Below are positions 10,730 through 24,299 of a DNA stretch of 64,000 nucleotides, in pieces. How positions within the stretch are numbered: the first letter of the stretch is position 1; every line of letters begins with the position of its first letter. The position numbers and the translations under genes were made by a program. The notes below the pieces were generated by a model. That model had not been told where the DNA came from, did no database searches, and worked only from the letters and a program-made list of their open reading frames with translations. Origin of the DNA: Flaccisagitta enflata (Eukaryota > Chaetognatha > Sagittoidea > Aphragmophora); NCBI GenBank assembly GCA_965153355.1, contig OZ231126.1:72354001-72418000 (forward strand), written 5' to 3'.

Positions 10730-10920
10730 AAGCATCAGACCCTTTATGAATGACTGACTGCACCGCCATCTCGTGTTTGCCTTTGCCAGAAGGACTTATT
10801 TATTAGTTGACTGTTGATTTTGTAACTTTTTATTCTTGAAGATAATTCACATTCTGTGTTTTAATTGTAGATTGTAGCATGCCTCTACCAATTCTTGGTG
10901 AATAAACATCATATATTAAC

Positions 10921-12415
10921 AGTGTTACCGCAATGTTTATTGCATTGTGACAAGTTTCTATAGTTGGATGACCTCCCTAACTACCCGGATTACCTTGGCA
11001 AACCATTTTTTGTGACTACCCCTACCCCTAGGGGGCCTAAAAATTAGGTCAAATTGGCCACATTGGCATGTCCGGATTTTGTCCGGACAAGCAAATAACA
11101 AGCAAAACCTATCAAAAAATAGATTATCTGATCATTTCTCAGCTTTTAATCAGTTATCATCAAACTGATGTGATGTACAAAAAATTTCATCCTACTGCGC
11201 AAATGCTAAGTTGTTCAAAAATTGTATTATCATCAAATTTTGATCCTACCAATTTTTTTGCTATTTCATGGAAAAATCTCAGTATGCCTATTATCTTTCT
11301 CTAAAACTCTATAAATTCTCAAAGTTAATCACTTTTCAAGTTTCTACCTAATAGAGGACTACTTGAAGGACATACGCTCCAAATTTCATGCCACTGTGAC
11401 ACCCCAATCCCCCATAATGACACTTTTCTTCAAGCGTGATTATTCCGCACACCCCCCCCAGCTCTTCTGTCACGCTCATGTCATGCTTTAAGTCTGTCAC
11501 TGTCACGCCATTGTGAAACTGATGATGGAAATTTGGATAACAGGATGAGAAAGAGCATGAAATTTTGTATTTACACTGAAAATTTCAGGTCTTAACTCCC
11601 AGGCATTCAGCCATAATGAAATTTTCAATGTGATTGGTCAGTAAATTGTTGCAGAATAATCACGCTTCAAGATGAATCTTTGTAGTTAATTCTTTGTTAT
11701 CGGCGCATGTATGCACTTAAAGCAAAATGGTAAACCAAAAAAATCATAAAATGCCCATATCTTGGAAACCCTTTGAGAGATGATGAAAGATTTTTTGCAT
11801 GGATCAATACTGTACTGGAACTATTACGAACAGAGCATTGGGTGCATCTGGGACACATCTAACCAACCCAACTGGCCGAACCAGCCTACCATCCAAAAAT
11901 TTAAAAAAATGGCATAACTTCTAGAATATTTGTCCAATTTGGCTGAAATTTTGCACAGTGGTTCTTTCAGAGAATGCCTACTTAAATTAACCGTTGCCGA
12001 AAGATTTGGTAAATTTTTGTCAACTGGCCCAACCAGCCAAAAAAGCTGCTTATAGAGAATTTTCAAAAAAAATTGAAATCTCAATTTTTTTCAGCAGAAT
12101 CAGGTCTGATTGAAATCTTGAACTGTGATTTAGTAAAATATTCCCATTTTTTTGGTTTTGCTGACTTTAACAACTCAATTTTTGCTTATTTTCGATCATT
12201 ATTTGTTGCATTTTAGCCTAATTTACATGAAAATCAAGGATCAGTAACAAAATTCAGTTTTTGAACCATGTTCATATTGACATAAGCTTTCTGATTATGA
12301 ATGTTTTTGTCAAATTTTCTTTATTTTGAAATTGACCTATTTGGCCATCTCTCAAAAAGGAGATTATAGAAACAGCCATAAATATTCGCGTGGTAAAAAA
12401 TAAAGTGAGGGAATT
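10921..12415. other. Non-genic sequence
   Basis: AT-rich, with no ORF of protein-like composition. A short inverted pair (CTTCAAGCGTGATTATTC near 11430 and GAATAATCACGCTTCAAG near 11655) brackets about 240 bp and may be a small foldback. 11855-12030 contains sequence related in inverse to the 162-bp repeat at 55.9-56.4 kb (AACCAGCCTACC-type). Confidence 0.5.
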
Positions 12416-12417
12416 TC

Positions 12418-12775
12418 ATTGATTGATTCATTCATTTTTTCTTTCATTCATTCCTTCATTCCTTCATTCCTTCATTCATTCATTTTTTCATTCATTCATT
12501 CATCAATTCATTCATTCATTCATTCATCAATTCATTCATTCATTCATTCATCTATTCATTCATTCATTCATTCATTCATTCATTCATTCATTCATTCATT
12601 CATTCATTCATTCATTCATTCATTCATTCATCTACTCATTCATTCATTCATTCCTTCATTCATTCATTCATCTATTCATTCATTCATTCATCTATTCATT
12701 CATTCATTCATTCATTCATTCATTCATTCATTCATTCATTCATTCATTCATTCATTCATTCATTCATTCATTCAT
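12418..12775. repeat. (ATTC)n microsatellite
   Basis: Nearly pure tetranucleotide with occasional TTT and ATC variants. Long Phe-Ile-His-Ser ORFs here are artefacts. Confidence 0.95.
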
Positions 12776-12999
12776 AAAAAAACGTACGCCAAGAGTGTAC
12801 ACGCGACCTTGTCTATCAGCATAACAGGTTTGAAGTAAATGCAAATGAGCTTAATCTTCTATCTCACATTTTCTCAAATAAATGTAAATAGACTGACACG
12901 TTTGTTAGTTGATGGGCAATTTGGCTTCATTTTCGACGCCCCCTGAAAATGAAGATGCGCCAAAGTGAAATAAGACACGAACTTTTATCGCGTGATTTA

Positions 13000-13112
<113 letters not shown>

Positions 13113-13364
13113 TCAAGAAGAGAAGAAGTGAAAAACACACACTGGGTTAGTAATAGTCCATTAATGATCTTTGGGATGGCGCCGTCGAACTTTTTAGAGG
13201 CGTCCACGCATCTCTATAAGACGTTGTGTCCATTGGTCGATCGGTTGGTTGGTCGGTCTGTCACACTTACCTTTAAATCTCAAAATTTTAGGCTCTTTTT
13301 TCTGAAATGCAGCACAAATATACTCCATCACTCTTTCTTTCAATTAATCAATCATTGACTGATT

Positions 13365-13409
13365 CATTCTTTGATTCATTGATTGATTGATTGATTGAAT
13401 GATTGATCA

Positions 13410-13444
<35 letters not shown>

Positions 13445-13515
13445 CATTCATTCATTCATTCATTCATTCATTCATTTATTCATTCATTCATTCATTCATG
13501 ATTTATTCAGTCATT
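13365..13515. repeat. (ATTG)n/(ATTC)n microsatellite
   Basis: GATT units at 13372-13443 change to CATT units at 13444-13500. Confidence 0.9.
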
Positions 13516-14017
13516 CATTCATTTTCAAAAAAAATGTTCTTTCATAAAAAATTTTCAATCATAGATGACGCATCGTTGGCTTACTTGGCCTTGTTTCTTG
13601 TTGGGTGACCTCGCCTCGAATTCACAATCGGCAAAACAACATTCAGTCGCTCCATTGGTATTAAGTTTCATGGGTAGATGAATTGACATCATGCTTGCTT
13701 TATTCTTTTTAAAAACAATTTTTTCCTCAACTTAAATAGATATGTGGGTAATGGTGATAATGATAAATTCAGAGGTGTTTACGATCGAGTCGCGTTTGAC
13801 TCCTTCCCTGCAATCAAACCTGTTGTATTACAAAATCTATGGTTTTCCTCCCCATGGAGCATTGAATCAGTGATTGAATTTGGTTTTGGTGCTACAAAAA
13901 GTGGGGGGACACTTAGTTATATTCATTTTATGCTATTAAAGAATGCTGTAAAGAACGCACTTCTTTCAAGCGTCCGTTCTGGCCTTACTTGCTTCAAGTA
14001 CTTTAGGTTGCCGCGTG

Positions 14018-14022
<5 letters not shown>
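13516..14022. other. Non-genic sequence
   Basis: No recognisable gene. One frame is open from 13744, but it ends in the following (CT)n tract and shows no family motif. Confidence 0.4.

Positions 14023-14107
<85 letters not shown>
14023..14107. repeat. (CT)n microsatellite
   Basis: Pure dinucleotide run of about 42 units. Confidence 0.95.
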
Positions 14108-14109
<2 letters not shown>

Positions 14110-14259
14110 GAATATGTCAATTAGCGCAAAACAAATTCATCAAAATTCTTCCATAATTTGTAGTGACAAAAGTTGGATCATTAGAAACAATAGCGGCCTA
14201 TTTCTACTGAGAGGGGAGGCACGCTTTTTTAACTAAACCTGGCGACCCCTTTTCCACAT

Positions 14260-14418
<159 letters not shown>

Positions 14419-14420
<2 letters not shown>

Positions 14421-15269
14421 CTGCATGGGTGGTCCATTCGCCCGTTCCAGATTTTAGATTAAATCTGGAAAATAAGAATTTATTGAACAATACACGGGAG
14501 TTTCGTATTTTCTTTCTCTTTCATTCTCTTTAAATTTCTTTTTCTTTCTTCCTCTCATACACTCTCTTTTGATTTGACATCGTCGTAAAAAAGAGTAAGG
14601 GTCCAATCAACAGTGTATGTATGTCAGTATGTGTTCATGGGTGGCAGGGTGTGATCATGTGTGTATGTGTGCGTGTTTGCAAAGATAAGATTTGGTCAAA
14701 TAACAAGAGAGAATAAAATGAGACGAAAAGCAATATGTGTCGATAATCTAGCTAATAACACTGACGCAATTCAGAATTGATATTACTGACAGTTCAGTAT
14801 TCTTGGGCTTTTAATCTTTAAGGAAGGTCTATCCCTCATTCCCCTTATTTCTTCTCCTTTGTCGGGAAAAAAGTCGAAGTCAGTCTTCGACTTTTTGACA
14901 TATTCCAGAGAAACATGGTTTTCATTTTCTTATAGGGAAACTTAGGAACTCGATCAAGCGAATGCGCTCTCAAACGAAAATGATGGGGTAAGTATGGCAT
15001 ATGGCGTATAGCGCCAAGCAGAATGCTCTATGACAAATATTTTTTGGGTAATGATTTTTAAAAGATTCATATACGAAAAATTCAAATTGAAGATCAATAA
15101 AAAAATGTATTTATGTTTGTTTGAGCATGCAAATACAAGAAAACATGGTTTTGAGCATAGCTGCTCATCTGTGAGGGTGTTTTTGAGCATTTTATCTCAT
15201 TTAGCTCAGTTTTTTTTTCTTGGATTTCAAATGTGTTAAATGAATGAATATTTTGATACAAGCATGTCA
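14419..15269. other. Non-genic sequence
   Basis: AT-rich with no recognisable gene. GTGTATGTGTGCGTG-like sequence lies near 14660. Confidence 0.4.
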
Positions 15270-15770
15270 AATTAGGCCTTTGAGACCCTAGACTGGTCCG
15301 CTCAGACCTCAAATTAAGCCTCTCAGATCTCGAATTAAGCCTCACATCCAAAATGAAGCCTCTCAAACCCGGATGCAGGCCTTTCAGACCCCCAGTCAGG
15401 CCTCTCAGATCCCAAATCTGGCCTGTCCAGCCAATAAGCAGGCCTCATATTCCCTAAATCAGACCTCCCAGACCCATTTAACAGAAACTTAGCCCCCAAA
15501 ATCTGCTTCTCCAACCTTCAATTGTCCAAATCCCCTCCACCCAGGCACAAATCACTCTTTTCAGCTCTGGCCTCAAATGAGGCCTCTAAGACCCTAAATC
15601 TGGCATCTCAGACCTCAATTCAGGCCAACAAATGGATAACGGAAACTGGAGAGTATTGCCCTATATGGAATCATAGGTCATTGGCCCCTCTCACCGTCTC
15701 ATCCTTACATACACAAACATAGGGGCATCGGGTACCGCTGACCATGTAACCTTTTTGCAACTATGAAGAA
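15270..15770 (+). mobile_element. R1 type I element, 5' end unclear
   Basis: 20-bp units (GGCCTCTCAGACCCCAAATC-like) run from about 15273 to 15625. Then come ATCATAGGTCATTGGCCCC (terminal hairpin, partly lost), GGGGCATCGGGTACCGCTG and the tail TTTTTGCAACTAT. Confidence 0.6.
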
Positions 15771-17800
15771 TTCTAGCTCATTTTGCTTTATAAGCTCAGT
15801 CTTTTTTTTTCTGATTTTGAATAGGATGAATAGATTAATGTTTTTATGAGCTTAGCTGGTTGTCTGGTTGAGTGATTTTGAGTATTTTAGCTAATCTAGC
15901 TCATTTGGCTCTGTTTTGTTTTTCGTTAATTTTCAGTGCAATCCATACCAAGTGATCAGCCGGAATTGAGTGAATGTATCATGCCATCACTCATAAAATA
16001 CCAAAGCAAATTAGTTGGGGATGGTCTTGAATAGAAGAGAATTGATGAACTTTTGCTTATCTAAAAAGAAATGGCCTCGTAGTATTAAAGAAACAACCTT
16101 CTAAATTATATTTCAGTATAAGTCGATTTGAAAAAGTGGTGCAGCTTTGCGCAGAATCCTCATCTAATGTCATGTCATTTCATTTTGAGTTGCCTACTCA
16201 GTAGAGACATTTTAGGAAAGAAATTGTGGTTCTTAGGATTTTCATTTCAAAACTAAGTTAAGAACTCTTTTTTTTTTTGCATCAAAAAATGGACTTTAAC
16301 TATACCCAATCAACAGATACACTTAAAGCACCATCAACATTAAGTAAATTGAAAAATTCAATTAGCCAAGTTACTCCAATTTTTGCATCAATTCCTGATC
16401 TTTGAAAAAGTGTTTACAGCAGTTACACGCAAGCTCTTTGGGCTACATTATCCCTCTTTGGCCTAAAGTAAACATTCATTAATTTTCTTTATAAGGAACG
16501 ATTGCCCAACTTTTACCTATCAGTCGTATAGTCGCAGCATCCAAAAAGATTTACTCAGTTCCTGCTGATCACCTGGTACATACAATTGCTCTTGATTTGA
16601 TCCAACAAGTAACAAATTTGCAGTGACTGAAGACAAAAACTTTATGACAAGTGACCAATGCTTACGACTTTTTTCCTCACGGCGACAGCTGCCATTACTG
16701 GTAAACCCTCTTTTCTCCCTGTCTGTATCTATTTTTCATTAAACATTGCTTAGGCTCAACTAATCGGAAATTCTTACTTTTCTGCCATTAACTGATTAAA
16801 TGTACGCGTATCTTCATTCTGATGTTCTTCTTCGTTCAAGCTATAATCACAATTCATGCATCTTCTTCGTTGCGTAAAGGGCTATCCAAAACTGATTTCT
16901 GGACTGATTTGAAATAACGACAGGGTCATCAATCTCAAATGGCAAAAAATGTTAAACTATCATTCATAGACAAATCATTTCACTTATCTGGAAATTATTT
17001 TACCTTAAAGGACTAGGTTTGACGTTTTTTTTTGTGTCAAAAGTTCGTAGGACTAGGTATAACAGTTTGGCTACAGCATCAATTTGAAGCAATATAAGTA
17101 GTTTCAGCTGTTGGAAAATGATTCTTTTGGTTGCTGAGACAATTTTTTTTTTTGGTTTGCTCCCATTGCCAAACCGTTGAAGCTACAAATGCCAGATTGA
17201 TCTCAAATGAAAGATAATTTGATGTAGTTTCTGCATTTGAGCAGAAGAAAGCATGTTTGAACAAGAAAATATCACAAATCATGACAAAAACCCACTTTGC
17301 AAAGAGTTTTTCACACACCAAAATTGATTTTTGAGGTGCAAAGAGTTCAAAAAATGCCAAATCACTGCTCAAACCAAAAAAGCATCAAATACTACATCAA
17401 GTTATCATCCGTATGAGACCAACCAACCAACTTCAGCTTCTGCCATTCAAAAATTAGAACAATTTTTTAAAGAACAAGTGCAAAGTTTGGTGATTTCTTT
17501 AGTATGAACTTTAAAACTGCTGATACATGAAATTTCAATAAAATGATAACTATTTGATCGAAATTGACAAGATTTTGATGCAAAAAACGTCAATTGATTC
17601 ACTTTTAAGAGAAAATTGATTCCAAATGGTTTGAATGAAGTGTCTATGAGAAAGGGCTTAAAAGAAAATGCCATTTGAGTATGATGCCCGTGTACATCAA
17701 CTATATTTCACTTGAAATATTCATCATCAAAGTGATTCATTGACATTGAAGTGCTCATTGTTAAAGAATAGTATTTGAAAGTCCTCGAATTCTCATGCGA
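15771..17800. other. Non-genic AT-rich sequence
   Basis: About 2 kb with no convincing ORF, RNA gene or repeat family recognised by eye. Possible old, decayed repeat or unannotated intronic DNA. Confidence 0.4.
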
Positions 17801-17803
17801 AGT

Positions 17804-17809
<6 letters not shown>

Positions 17810-17862
<53 letters not shown>

Positions 17863-18002
17863 ATGGGGATCTATATCCCGGACAACGCAAATGGTGCGGA
17901 TGTTCGGAGTTGAGTTGGATTTTGTCCGTTACAAAATGACTTCCGGCCTCTGAAGGGGGAATCTCCATCGATTCCACTCGGGAGGTTCTCACGGCTCCAC
18001 TG

Positions 18003-18093
<91 letters not shown>

Positions 18094-18247
18094 GGAGATC
18101 AGAAAGACAGATCGACAGAAAGACAGACAATCAGAAAACCGAAAAACATACAGACAGACAGACAGAAAGACAGACAAACAGACAGACAGACAGATAGAAA
18201 GACACACAGACAGACAGACAGACAGACAGACAGCCAGACAGACAGAC

Positions 18248-18278
<31 letters not shown>

Positions 18279-18290
18279 TTCAGACAAATA
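17810..18290. repeat. (GA)n and (GACA)n microsatellites
   Basis: (GA)n at 17810-17856 and 18006-18088, then (GACA)n with variants at 18145-18290. About 150 bp of unique sequence separates the two GA runs. Confidence 0.93.
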
Positions 18291-18344
18291 GACAAAAACC
18301 GAAACTTACTATCTTGGTCCAATTAAGAGTCCTCGAAATGGACT

Positions 18345-19150
18345 TTAACAATTTATTATCGACTACACCGTCTTTAGATCGATTTGAAATATGCAAAACC
18401 TTTATAACTTCTAAACTACAAGGAAAAAAGTCTTCAAATTTTCAGTGAATATTGGTAACATATGACGGTTTTGTTATGTAAAAGATTAGATATTGGTACT
18501 GAATAATTGGGGCACAGCACAACACTGAAAAGAACACCTATTTTTTGAGCCACTGAAATTTTTCTCTGGCTTTTTTCAAAGAGCCGTCTTTCTTTGCTTG
18601 TTATTACCAAGCATATCGACCTAAAACCCTAAGATTGGTTTCAAATGATCAATAATTACTTAAAGTTAACACATAAACTGTTGATTTAGAGAAAATTTTG
18701 ATATCTGGTGGGATTTTCATCGATTTTAGATGATTTTTGAGGAAATTGTGAGTGCCAAAGAAGAAAAATCATCATAATTTTCACAAAAATAATGAAATCA
18801 GTCAAATTTTCAAGCAAAACGAAAGTCTATGAATTATCATCTGTAATCTAAAAGTGTTCTTAGAGTTCCAGTTCCATTCATTTAGAATTTACAGCCTGAA
18901 AATCACAAGCTTCTTTGAAAAAAGGTTGGAAAAAGCTGATTTTGCTCCAAAATAGGCCATTCTTTCAGTGTTGTGCAATTCCCAAAATCTAAAGTACTAA
19001 GATCTGAGGTTTGACAGAGTAAAACCGTCACACATAAGCAACATTCACTGAAAATTTGGAGGAGTTATAAAGGTTTTGCATATTTCAATTCGATCTAAAG
19101 ACGGTGTATTGATTAGCAAAACTTGTTCTCTCATGATAACAGGGTGTGCA
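18345..19150. mobile_element. Foldback element, about 0.8 kb
   Basis: 18350-18560 (ACACCGTCTTTAGATCGA, ATATGCAAAACCTTTATAAC, AATTTTCAGTGAAT) is repeated inverted at 18950-19110 (ATTCACTGAAAATTT, GTTATAAAGGTTTTGCATAT, TCTAAAGACGGTGT). Similarity fades toward the centre. The right edge runs into ACAGGGTGTGCAAAAAAATT, which looks like a Tc1/mariner-type terminus. The matching left terminus is not found next to the GACA tract. No ORF. Confidence 0.65.
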
Positions 19151-19534
19151 AAAAAATTCGCACTCGGTGTAATGCTTTTAGGAGTGGCCCTGCCGAACGA
19201 CAAGCCTAATAGGAAAAAAAAACAAGTGAAAAAATGTAGGGCAATAACAAAGTAGTTGGGACTAGAATCAATACTTAAAATTGCCAAATGGTAAGAGATA
19301 TGAACCCTGACCCCCTAGCTATAACCAAACACTCTAATACTACATTTTAACACACAGTTGATGGTTTTTTTTTTTTTTTTTTTTATGTTTTTTGGAGTAA
19401 CTATGACATCATAAATAAAAGTAATGGTTGGGACTTATTCACAGTCCTGATCCCTGATCTCTGATCCTGATCTCTGATCCCTGATCCCTGATATTTGAAT
19501 TGTATATAGAAATGAAAAATGGCAAAAGAGTACT

Positions 19535-22390
19535 GCCAGATTGAAGGGGGTAATGCTGGGACAGTTCCCCAACTTTGTATTCAGGTTTTTATAGCTCTCT
19601 TCTTATGTTGATAAGGGGTACTGCCAGATTCAAGGGGGTACTGCTGGGATAGTTCCCCAACATATTAACCAGCTTTATATGCCTCAACTCTTACATTAGA
19701 AGGGGGTACTGCCAGATTGAAGGGGGTACTGCTAGGATAGTTCCCCAAATTTGTAATCAGGTTTTTATACCTTCAGGCAAATGTTTTAAGGGGGTACTGC
19801 CAGATTGAAGGGGGTACTGCTGGGATAGTTCCCCAACATATTAATCAGCTTTATGTGCCTAAACTCTTACATTTGAAGGGGGTACTGCCAGATTGAAGGG
19901 GGTACTGCTGAGATAGTTCCCCAACTTTTTAATCAGTTTTTCAAGCCTTCAATCTAAGATTGGATGGGGTACTGCCAGATGGAAGGGGGTACTGCTGGGA
20001 TAGTTCCCCAACTTTGTATTCAGGTTTTTATAGCTCTCTTCTTATGTTGATAAGGGGTACTGCCAGATTGAAGGGGGTACTGCTGGGATAGTTCCCCAGC
20101 TTTTTTATCAGTTTTTCAAGACTTCAATCTCGTGTTTGAAGGGGGTACTGCCAGATTGAAGGGGGTACTGCTGGGATAGTTCCCCAACTTTTTAATCAGT
20201 TTTTCAAGCCTTCAATCTAAAGTTTGAGGGGAACACAGATTGAAGGGGGTGCTGCTGGTAGTTCCCAACTTGTATTCAGGTTTATAGTCTGCCTATGTTA
20301 TAAGGGTACTGCTAGATTTATAAGTACTGCTGGGATAGTTTCCAGCTTTGTAATCAGTTTTTTAAAACTTCAATCTCATATTTGAAGGGAATACTGCCAG
20401 ATTGAAGGGGGTACTGCTGGGATAGTTCCCCAACTTATTTTTATTTTTTCATAGCTCTCTTCTAATCTTGATAAGAGGTACTGCTAGATTGAAGGGGGTA
20501 CTGCTAGGATAGTTCCCCAACTTTTTATTCAGGTTTTTATAGCTCCACTCCTATGTTGAAAAGGGGTACTGCCAGATTGAAGGGGGTACTGCTGGGATAT
20601 TTCCCCAGCTTTTTAATCAGTTTTTCAAGACTTCAATCTGAGTTTGCTTCGTACCGCCAGATTGAAGGGGGTACTGCTGGGATAGTTCCCAACTTTTAAT
20701 CAAGCTAAGCCTTCAATCTGGAGTTTACTGGGGTACTGCCAGATTGAAGGGGGTACTGCTGGGATAGTTCTCAAACTTTTTAATCAGTTTTTCAAGCCTT
20801 CAATCTAAAACTGAGGGGAAATCCAGATTGAAGGGGGTGCTGCTGGGATAGTTCCCCAGCTTTGTAATCAGTTTTTAAGACTTCAATCTCATGTTTGAAG
20901 GGGGTACTGCCAGATTGAAGGGGGTACTGCTGGGATAGTTCCCCAACTTTTTATTCAGTTTTTCAAGCCTTCAATCTCGTGTTTGAAGGGGGTACTGCCA
21001 GATTGAAGGGGGTACTGCTGGGATAGTTCCCCAACTTTGTATTCAGGTTTTTATAGCTCTCTTCTTATGTTGATAAGGGGTACTGCCAGATTCAAGGGGG
21101 TACTGCTGGGATAGTTCCCCAGCTTTTTAATCAGTTTTTCAAGACTTCAATCTTGTGTTTGAAGGGGGTACTGCCAGATTGAAGGGGGTACTGCTGGGAT
21201 AGTTCCCCAACTTTTTAATCAGTTTTTTAAGCCTTCAATCTAAAGTTTGGAGGGGGTACTGCCAGATTGAAGGGGGTACTGCTGGGATAGTTCCCCAACT
21301 TTGTATTCAGGTTTTTATAGCTCTCTTCTTATGTTGATAAGGGGTACTGCCAGATTCAAGGGGTACTGCTGGGATAGTTCCCCAGCTTTTTAATCAGTTT
21401 TTCAAGACTTCAATCTTGTGTTTAAAGGGTACTGCCAGATTAAAGGGGGCATTGCTGCGGAGATAGTTCCCCAACTTTTTAATCAGTTTTTCCAAGCCTT
21501 CCCAATCTAAGTTTGGATGGGGCACTCACAGTTGAAGGGGGTACTGCTGGGATAGTTCCTCAACTTTTTAATCAGTATTTTAAGCCTTCAATCCAAAGTT
21601 TGGAGGGGGTACTGCCAGATTGAAGGGGGTACTGCTGGGATAGTTCCCCAACTTTGTATTCAGGTTTTTATAGCTTCATTCTTATGTTGATAAGGGGTAC
21701 TGCCAGATTCAAGGGGGTACTGCTGGGATAGTTCCCCAGCTTTTTAATCAGTTTTTCAAGACTTCAATCTTGTGTTTAAGGGGTACTGCCAGATTGAAGG
21801 GGTTACTGCTGGAGAGATAGTTCCCAACTTTTAATCAGTTTTTCGTTTCAATCTAAGTTTGGATGGGGTACTGCCAGATTGGCAAAATCTGGGATAGTTC
21901 CCAACTTTTTAATCAGTTTTTCAGCCTTCAATCCAGTTTGGAGGGGGTACTGCCAGATTGAAGGGGGTACTGCTGGGATAGTTCCCTACCTATTTGAACA
22001 CTTTGAAATCTTTCTTTTTATTGATGCACTTAATGAACATTATCATTTTGTACACTGACTGTTTTGAGAGCTCATGCTATATATGAGGGTACTGCCAGAC
22101 GAGTAAGGGTACTGCCTGTTGATTCCCTCATGTATTCTAAAGGGGTACTGCAAAACAGACTAGGTACTGCTGGGATCGTTCCTTAATATATAAAAGGGTA
22201 CTGCCAAGTTGAGGAGGTACTGCCAGGATAGTTCCCCATTATAACATGGGGTACTGCCAGATTTAAGGGGGTACTGCCAGGATCATTCCCCAAAGAGAAG
22301 ACTGGGGTACTGCTGAGGGTACTGCCAAGATATATCCCCACTTTTTCCCATTATTTTTACAAGGGGGTACTGGAGGCCGGGGGTACTGCC
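19535..22390 (+). repeat. 88-bp satellite array with higher-order structure
   Basis: About 28 monomers of 87-88 bp fill 19535-22005, followed by decayed copies to 22390. Each monomer has GGTACTGCCAGATTGAAG, then GGGGTACTGCTGGGATAG with TTCCCC (GGGA/TCCC can pair), then an AT-rich spacer. The spacers fall into classes: A (TATAGCTCTCTTCTTATG), B (CAAGACTTCAATCT) and C (CAAGCCTTCAATCT). From about 21.0 to 21.9 kb they run A-B-C-A-B-C-C-A-B-C. An earlier pair of D spacers (AACATATTAA) starts the array. Confidence 0.92.
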
Positions 22391-23267
22391 AAATCACATT
22401 TACCTAAGAATGGCTATGGTCCTGAAATTTTTAGAATGCATTACTTACATCAAAATAAAAAGATCTGGGCCCTCCTCTGGGTCCCTGCATGAAAAAAAAT
22501 GTATTCTCCTCAGCGTAACCCCCAACCAAACCTCACGCTTTCCCCCCACTACCCCCCCACACTAAAGGGCATCTAAAACACTCACTTTTTCCACTTTTTG
22601 ACTCGTGCTCACCGACGGACCGACGGACCAACGGACAAAGCCTTTCATAGACTTGCGTGTCCGCAACTAAAAAGCAGAAAAGGAAATGGTGACATTAGAT
22701 GAGCTGGGACGAACGAGGCCACATAACTGTATGAGTCAGACATCATTACTTTACAACAAAAAATCTAATAAGGACAAGAGCCTTGGGAGCTCTAACTGGT
22801 GTTTCATCCGGACCCCTCACAGCTATCCTTAAAATTATCAAAATGCACCTTAAACCTTACCACAAAGCAGCTCAATAGTTTCATATCAACAGCAAGAAAA
22901 ATCTACAATTGAAATGTTTAAGTGACAAGAAAGAGTACCAGAAGAGTTTTCTGAACCCCCTAAATCCGTCACACCCATCTGATCTTCCCATTGTAAAATG
23001 CTCATGTACATTCGGCATATGGATGATTTGATGAATTTCACGTGTGGTTGGTCGACCAGTTGAGTAATTTACTCAGTTTAAGCGTGAGTAAAGCGCAGGC
23101 TTGGGAACTAGAAGAGAAGATTTTTCTGTAGGAGATGAGGGGGTGGGGGCAGGTTGTGAGGTAAAAAAGTGAACTGTCCGTAGGGAAATAGGCGAAGAAG
23201 CGCATTTTCGACTGTCAAAAACGCTTTTCGCAATCAGTTGAGTAGAAACGCTAAGAATTTATCGAAC

Positions 23268-23270
<3 letters not shown>
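22391..23270. other. Non-genic sequence with an R2 end
   Basis: 22610-22675 is an R2 right end (GACGGACCAACGGACAAAGC, TGCGTGTCCGCAACTAAAAA). The remainder shows no gene. Confidence 0.5.

Positions 23271-23365
<95 letters not shown>
23271..23365. repeat. (GA)n microsatellite
   Basis: Pure dinucleotide run of about 47 units. Confidence 0.95.
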
Positions 23366-23366
<1 letters not shown>

Positions 23367-23924
23367 GAAAATGGAAATGAGGGAACGCAACGCCTAGTAC
23401 AGACAGACTTCAATGAGGTGAATCTTTCTTCTAAAAAATTCCCCACTCTGTCTATCTCCTTTTCTGCTTCTTCTTATTTTGTTCACTTCAATTTCCTTTC
23501 CGATGGTCTGTCACTCAGTTTTTTTTGTTTTCGGATAATCTCAACTTCGTCATTTCAAAAGTCAGAATTCCAAATTTTAGGCTCGAGAAAAAAAACGAGA
23601 CAAGTAACCCGGGGATGGGAGGCAGAAAAACGTTCTTTTATGTTTCCTTAGTCACAAAGAAATGGACGGACGGGAAAACGGACAGACGGAAATCCGGATG
23701 GAATCATCTGAAAGAAAACATCTCTCTGCCCTTCATTTTGCCGATCTACAACTTAATGTTCCTCCCTTCCACCTTCTTTCTGATTCTATTTGATTTTTTC
23801 TTGCCATAGTTCAAACGCTGCCTTTTTCTCAATTTCTTTGTCTGTTACTTACGCACTTCTTTATCCTCCTTTAGTCGTCCTTTTCCTCATTACCGACAAT
23901 CATTATCAACGGACTGGCGGTAGG

Positions 23925-23925
<1 letters not shown>

Positions 23926-24008
<83 letters not shown>

Positions 24009-24025
24009 TTTTCTTTCTTTCTTTA
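23926..24025. repeat. (TTTC)n microsatellite
   Basis: About 24 tetranucleotide units with one T-rich break. Confidence 0.95.
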
Positions 24026-24069
24026 TACCCATGAACCATGATCCCACACTGGACAATCCAATTTCTGTT

Positions 24070-24202
<133 letters not shown>

Positions 24203-24220
24203 GAATTTAATTGAAACTCT

Positions 24221-24278
24221 ATCCTCGAACCCCAGTGGGCTAAGAGCCAGTATCCTACCACTGAGCTGACTTCCCCCA
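24221..24278 (-). other. tRNA-like fragment (pseudo-tRNA or SINE head)
   Basis: On the minus strand GTCAGCTCAGTGGTAGGATA resembles a tRNA D-arm/A box, and GGGGTTCGAGGAT resembles a B box. Between them CTGGCTCTTAGCC can form an anticodon-like loop, possibly Lys CTT. The T stem does not pair and the variable region is short, so a working tRNA is unlikely. Confidence 0.4.
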
Positions 24279-24299
24279 CACTCCATCCCATCTCACCAT

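Larger units (their letters stand above)
6955..10920 (+). mobile_element. Non-LTR retrotransposon (LINE), apparently intact coding region
   Basis: Two non-overlapping ORFs in the order RRM-like/Ala-rich ORF1 then APE endonuclease-RT ORF2. A 3' untranslated part of about 190 bp follows, with AATAAA at 10901-10906. No RNase H domain is visible after the RT. Domain content suits the Jockey/CR1 side of LINEs, but the clade cannot be fixed without a tree. No poly-A tail or target duplication was recognised. The 5' boundary is unknown; a long (CT)n tract ends about 250 bp upstream. Absence of stops over 3.7 kb implies a recent insertion. Confidence 0.85.

Noticed and set aside
19535-22005. CRISPR-like array of conserved blocks with variable spacers
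   Set aside because: The spacers fall into a few recurring classes and drift gradually, as in satellite monomers, and the period is 88 bp.
24221-24278. Functional tRNA-Lys
   Set aside because: A- and B-box-like words are present but the T stem and anticodon stem do not pair properly.
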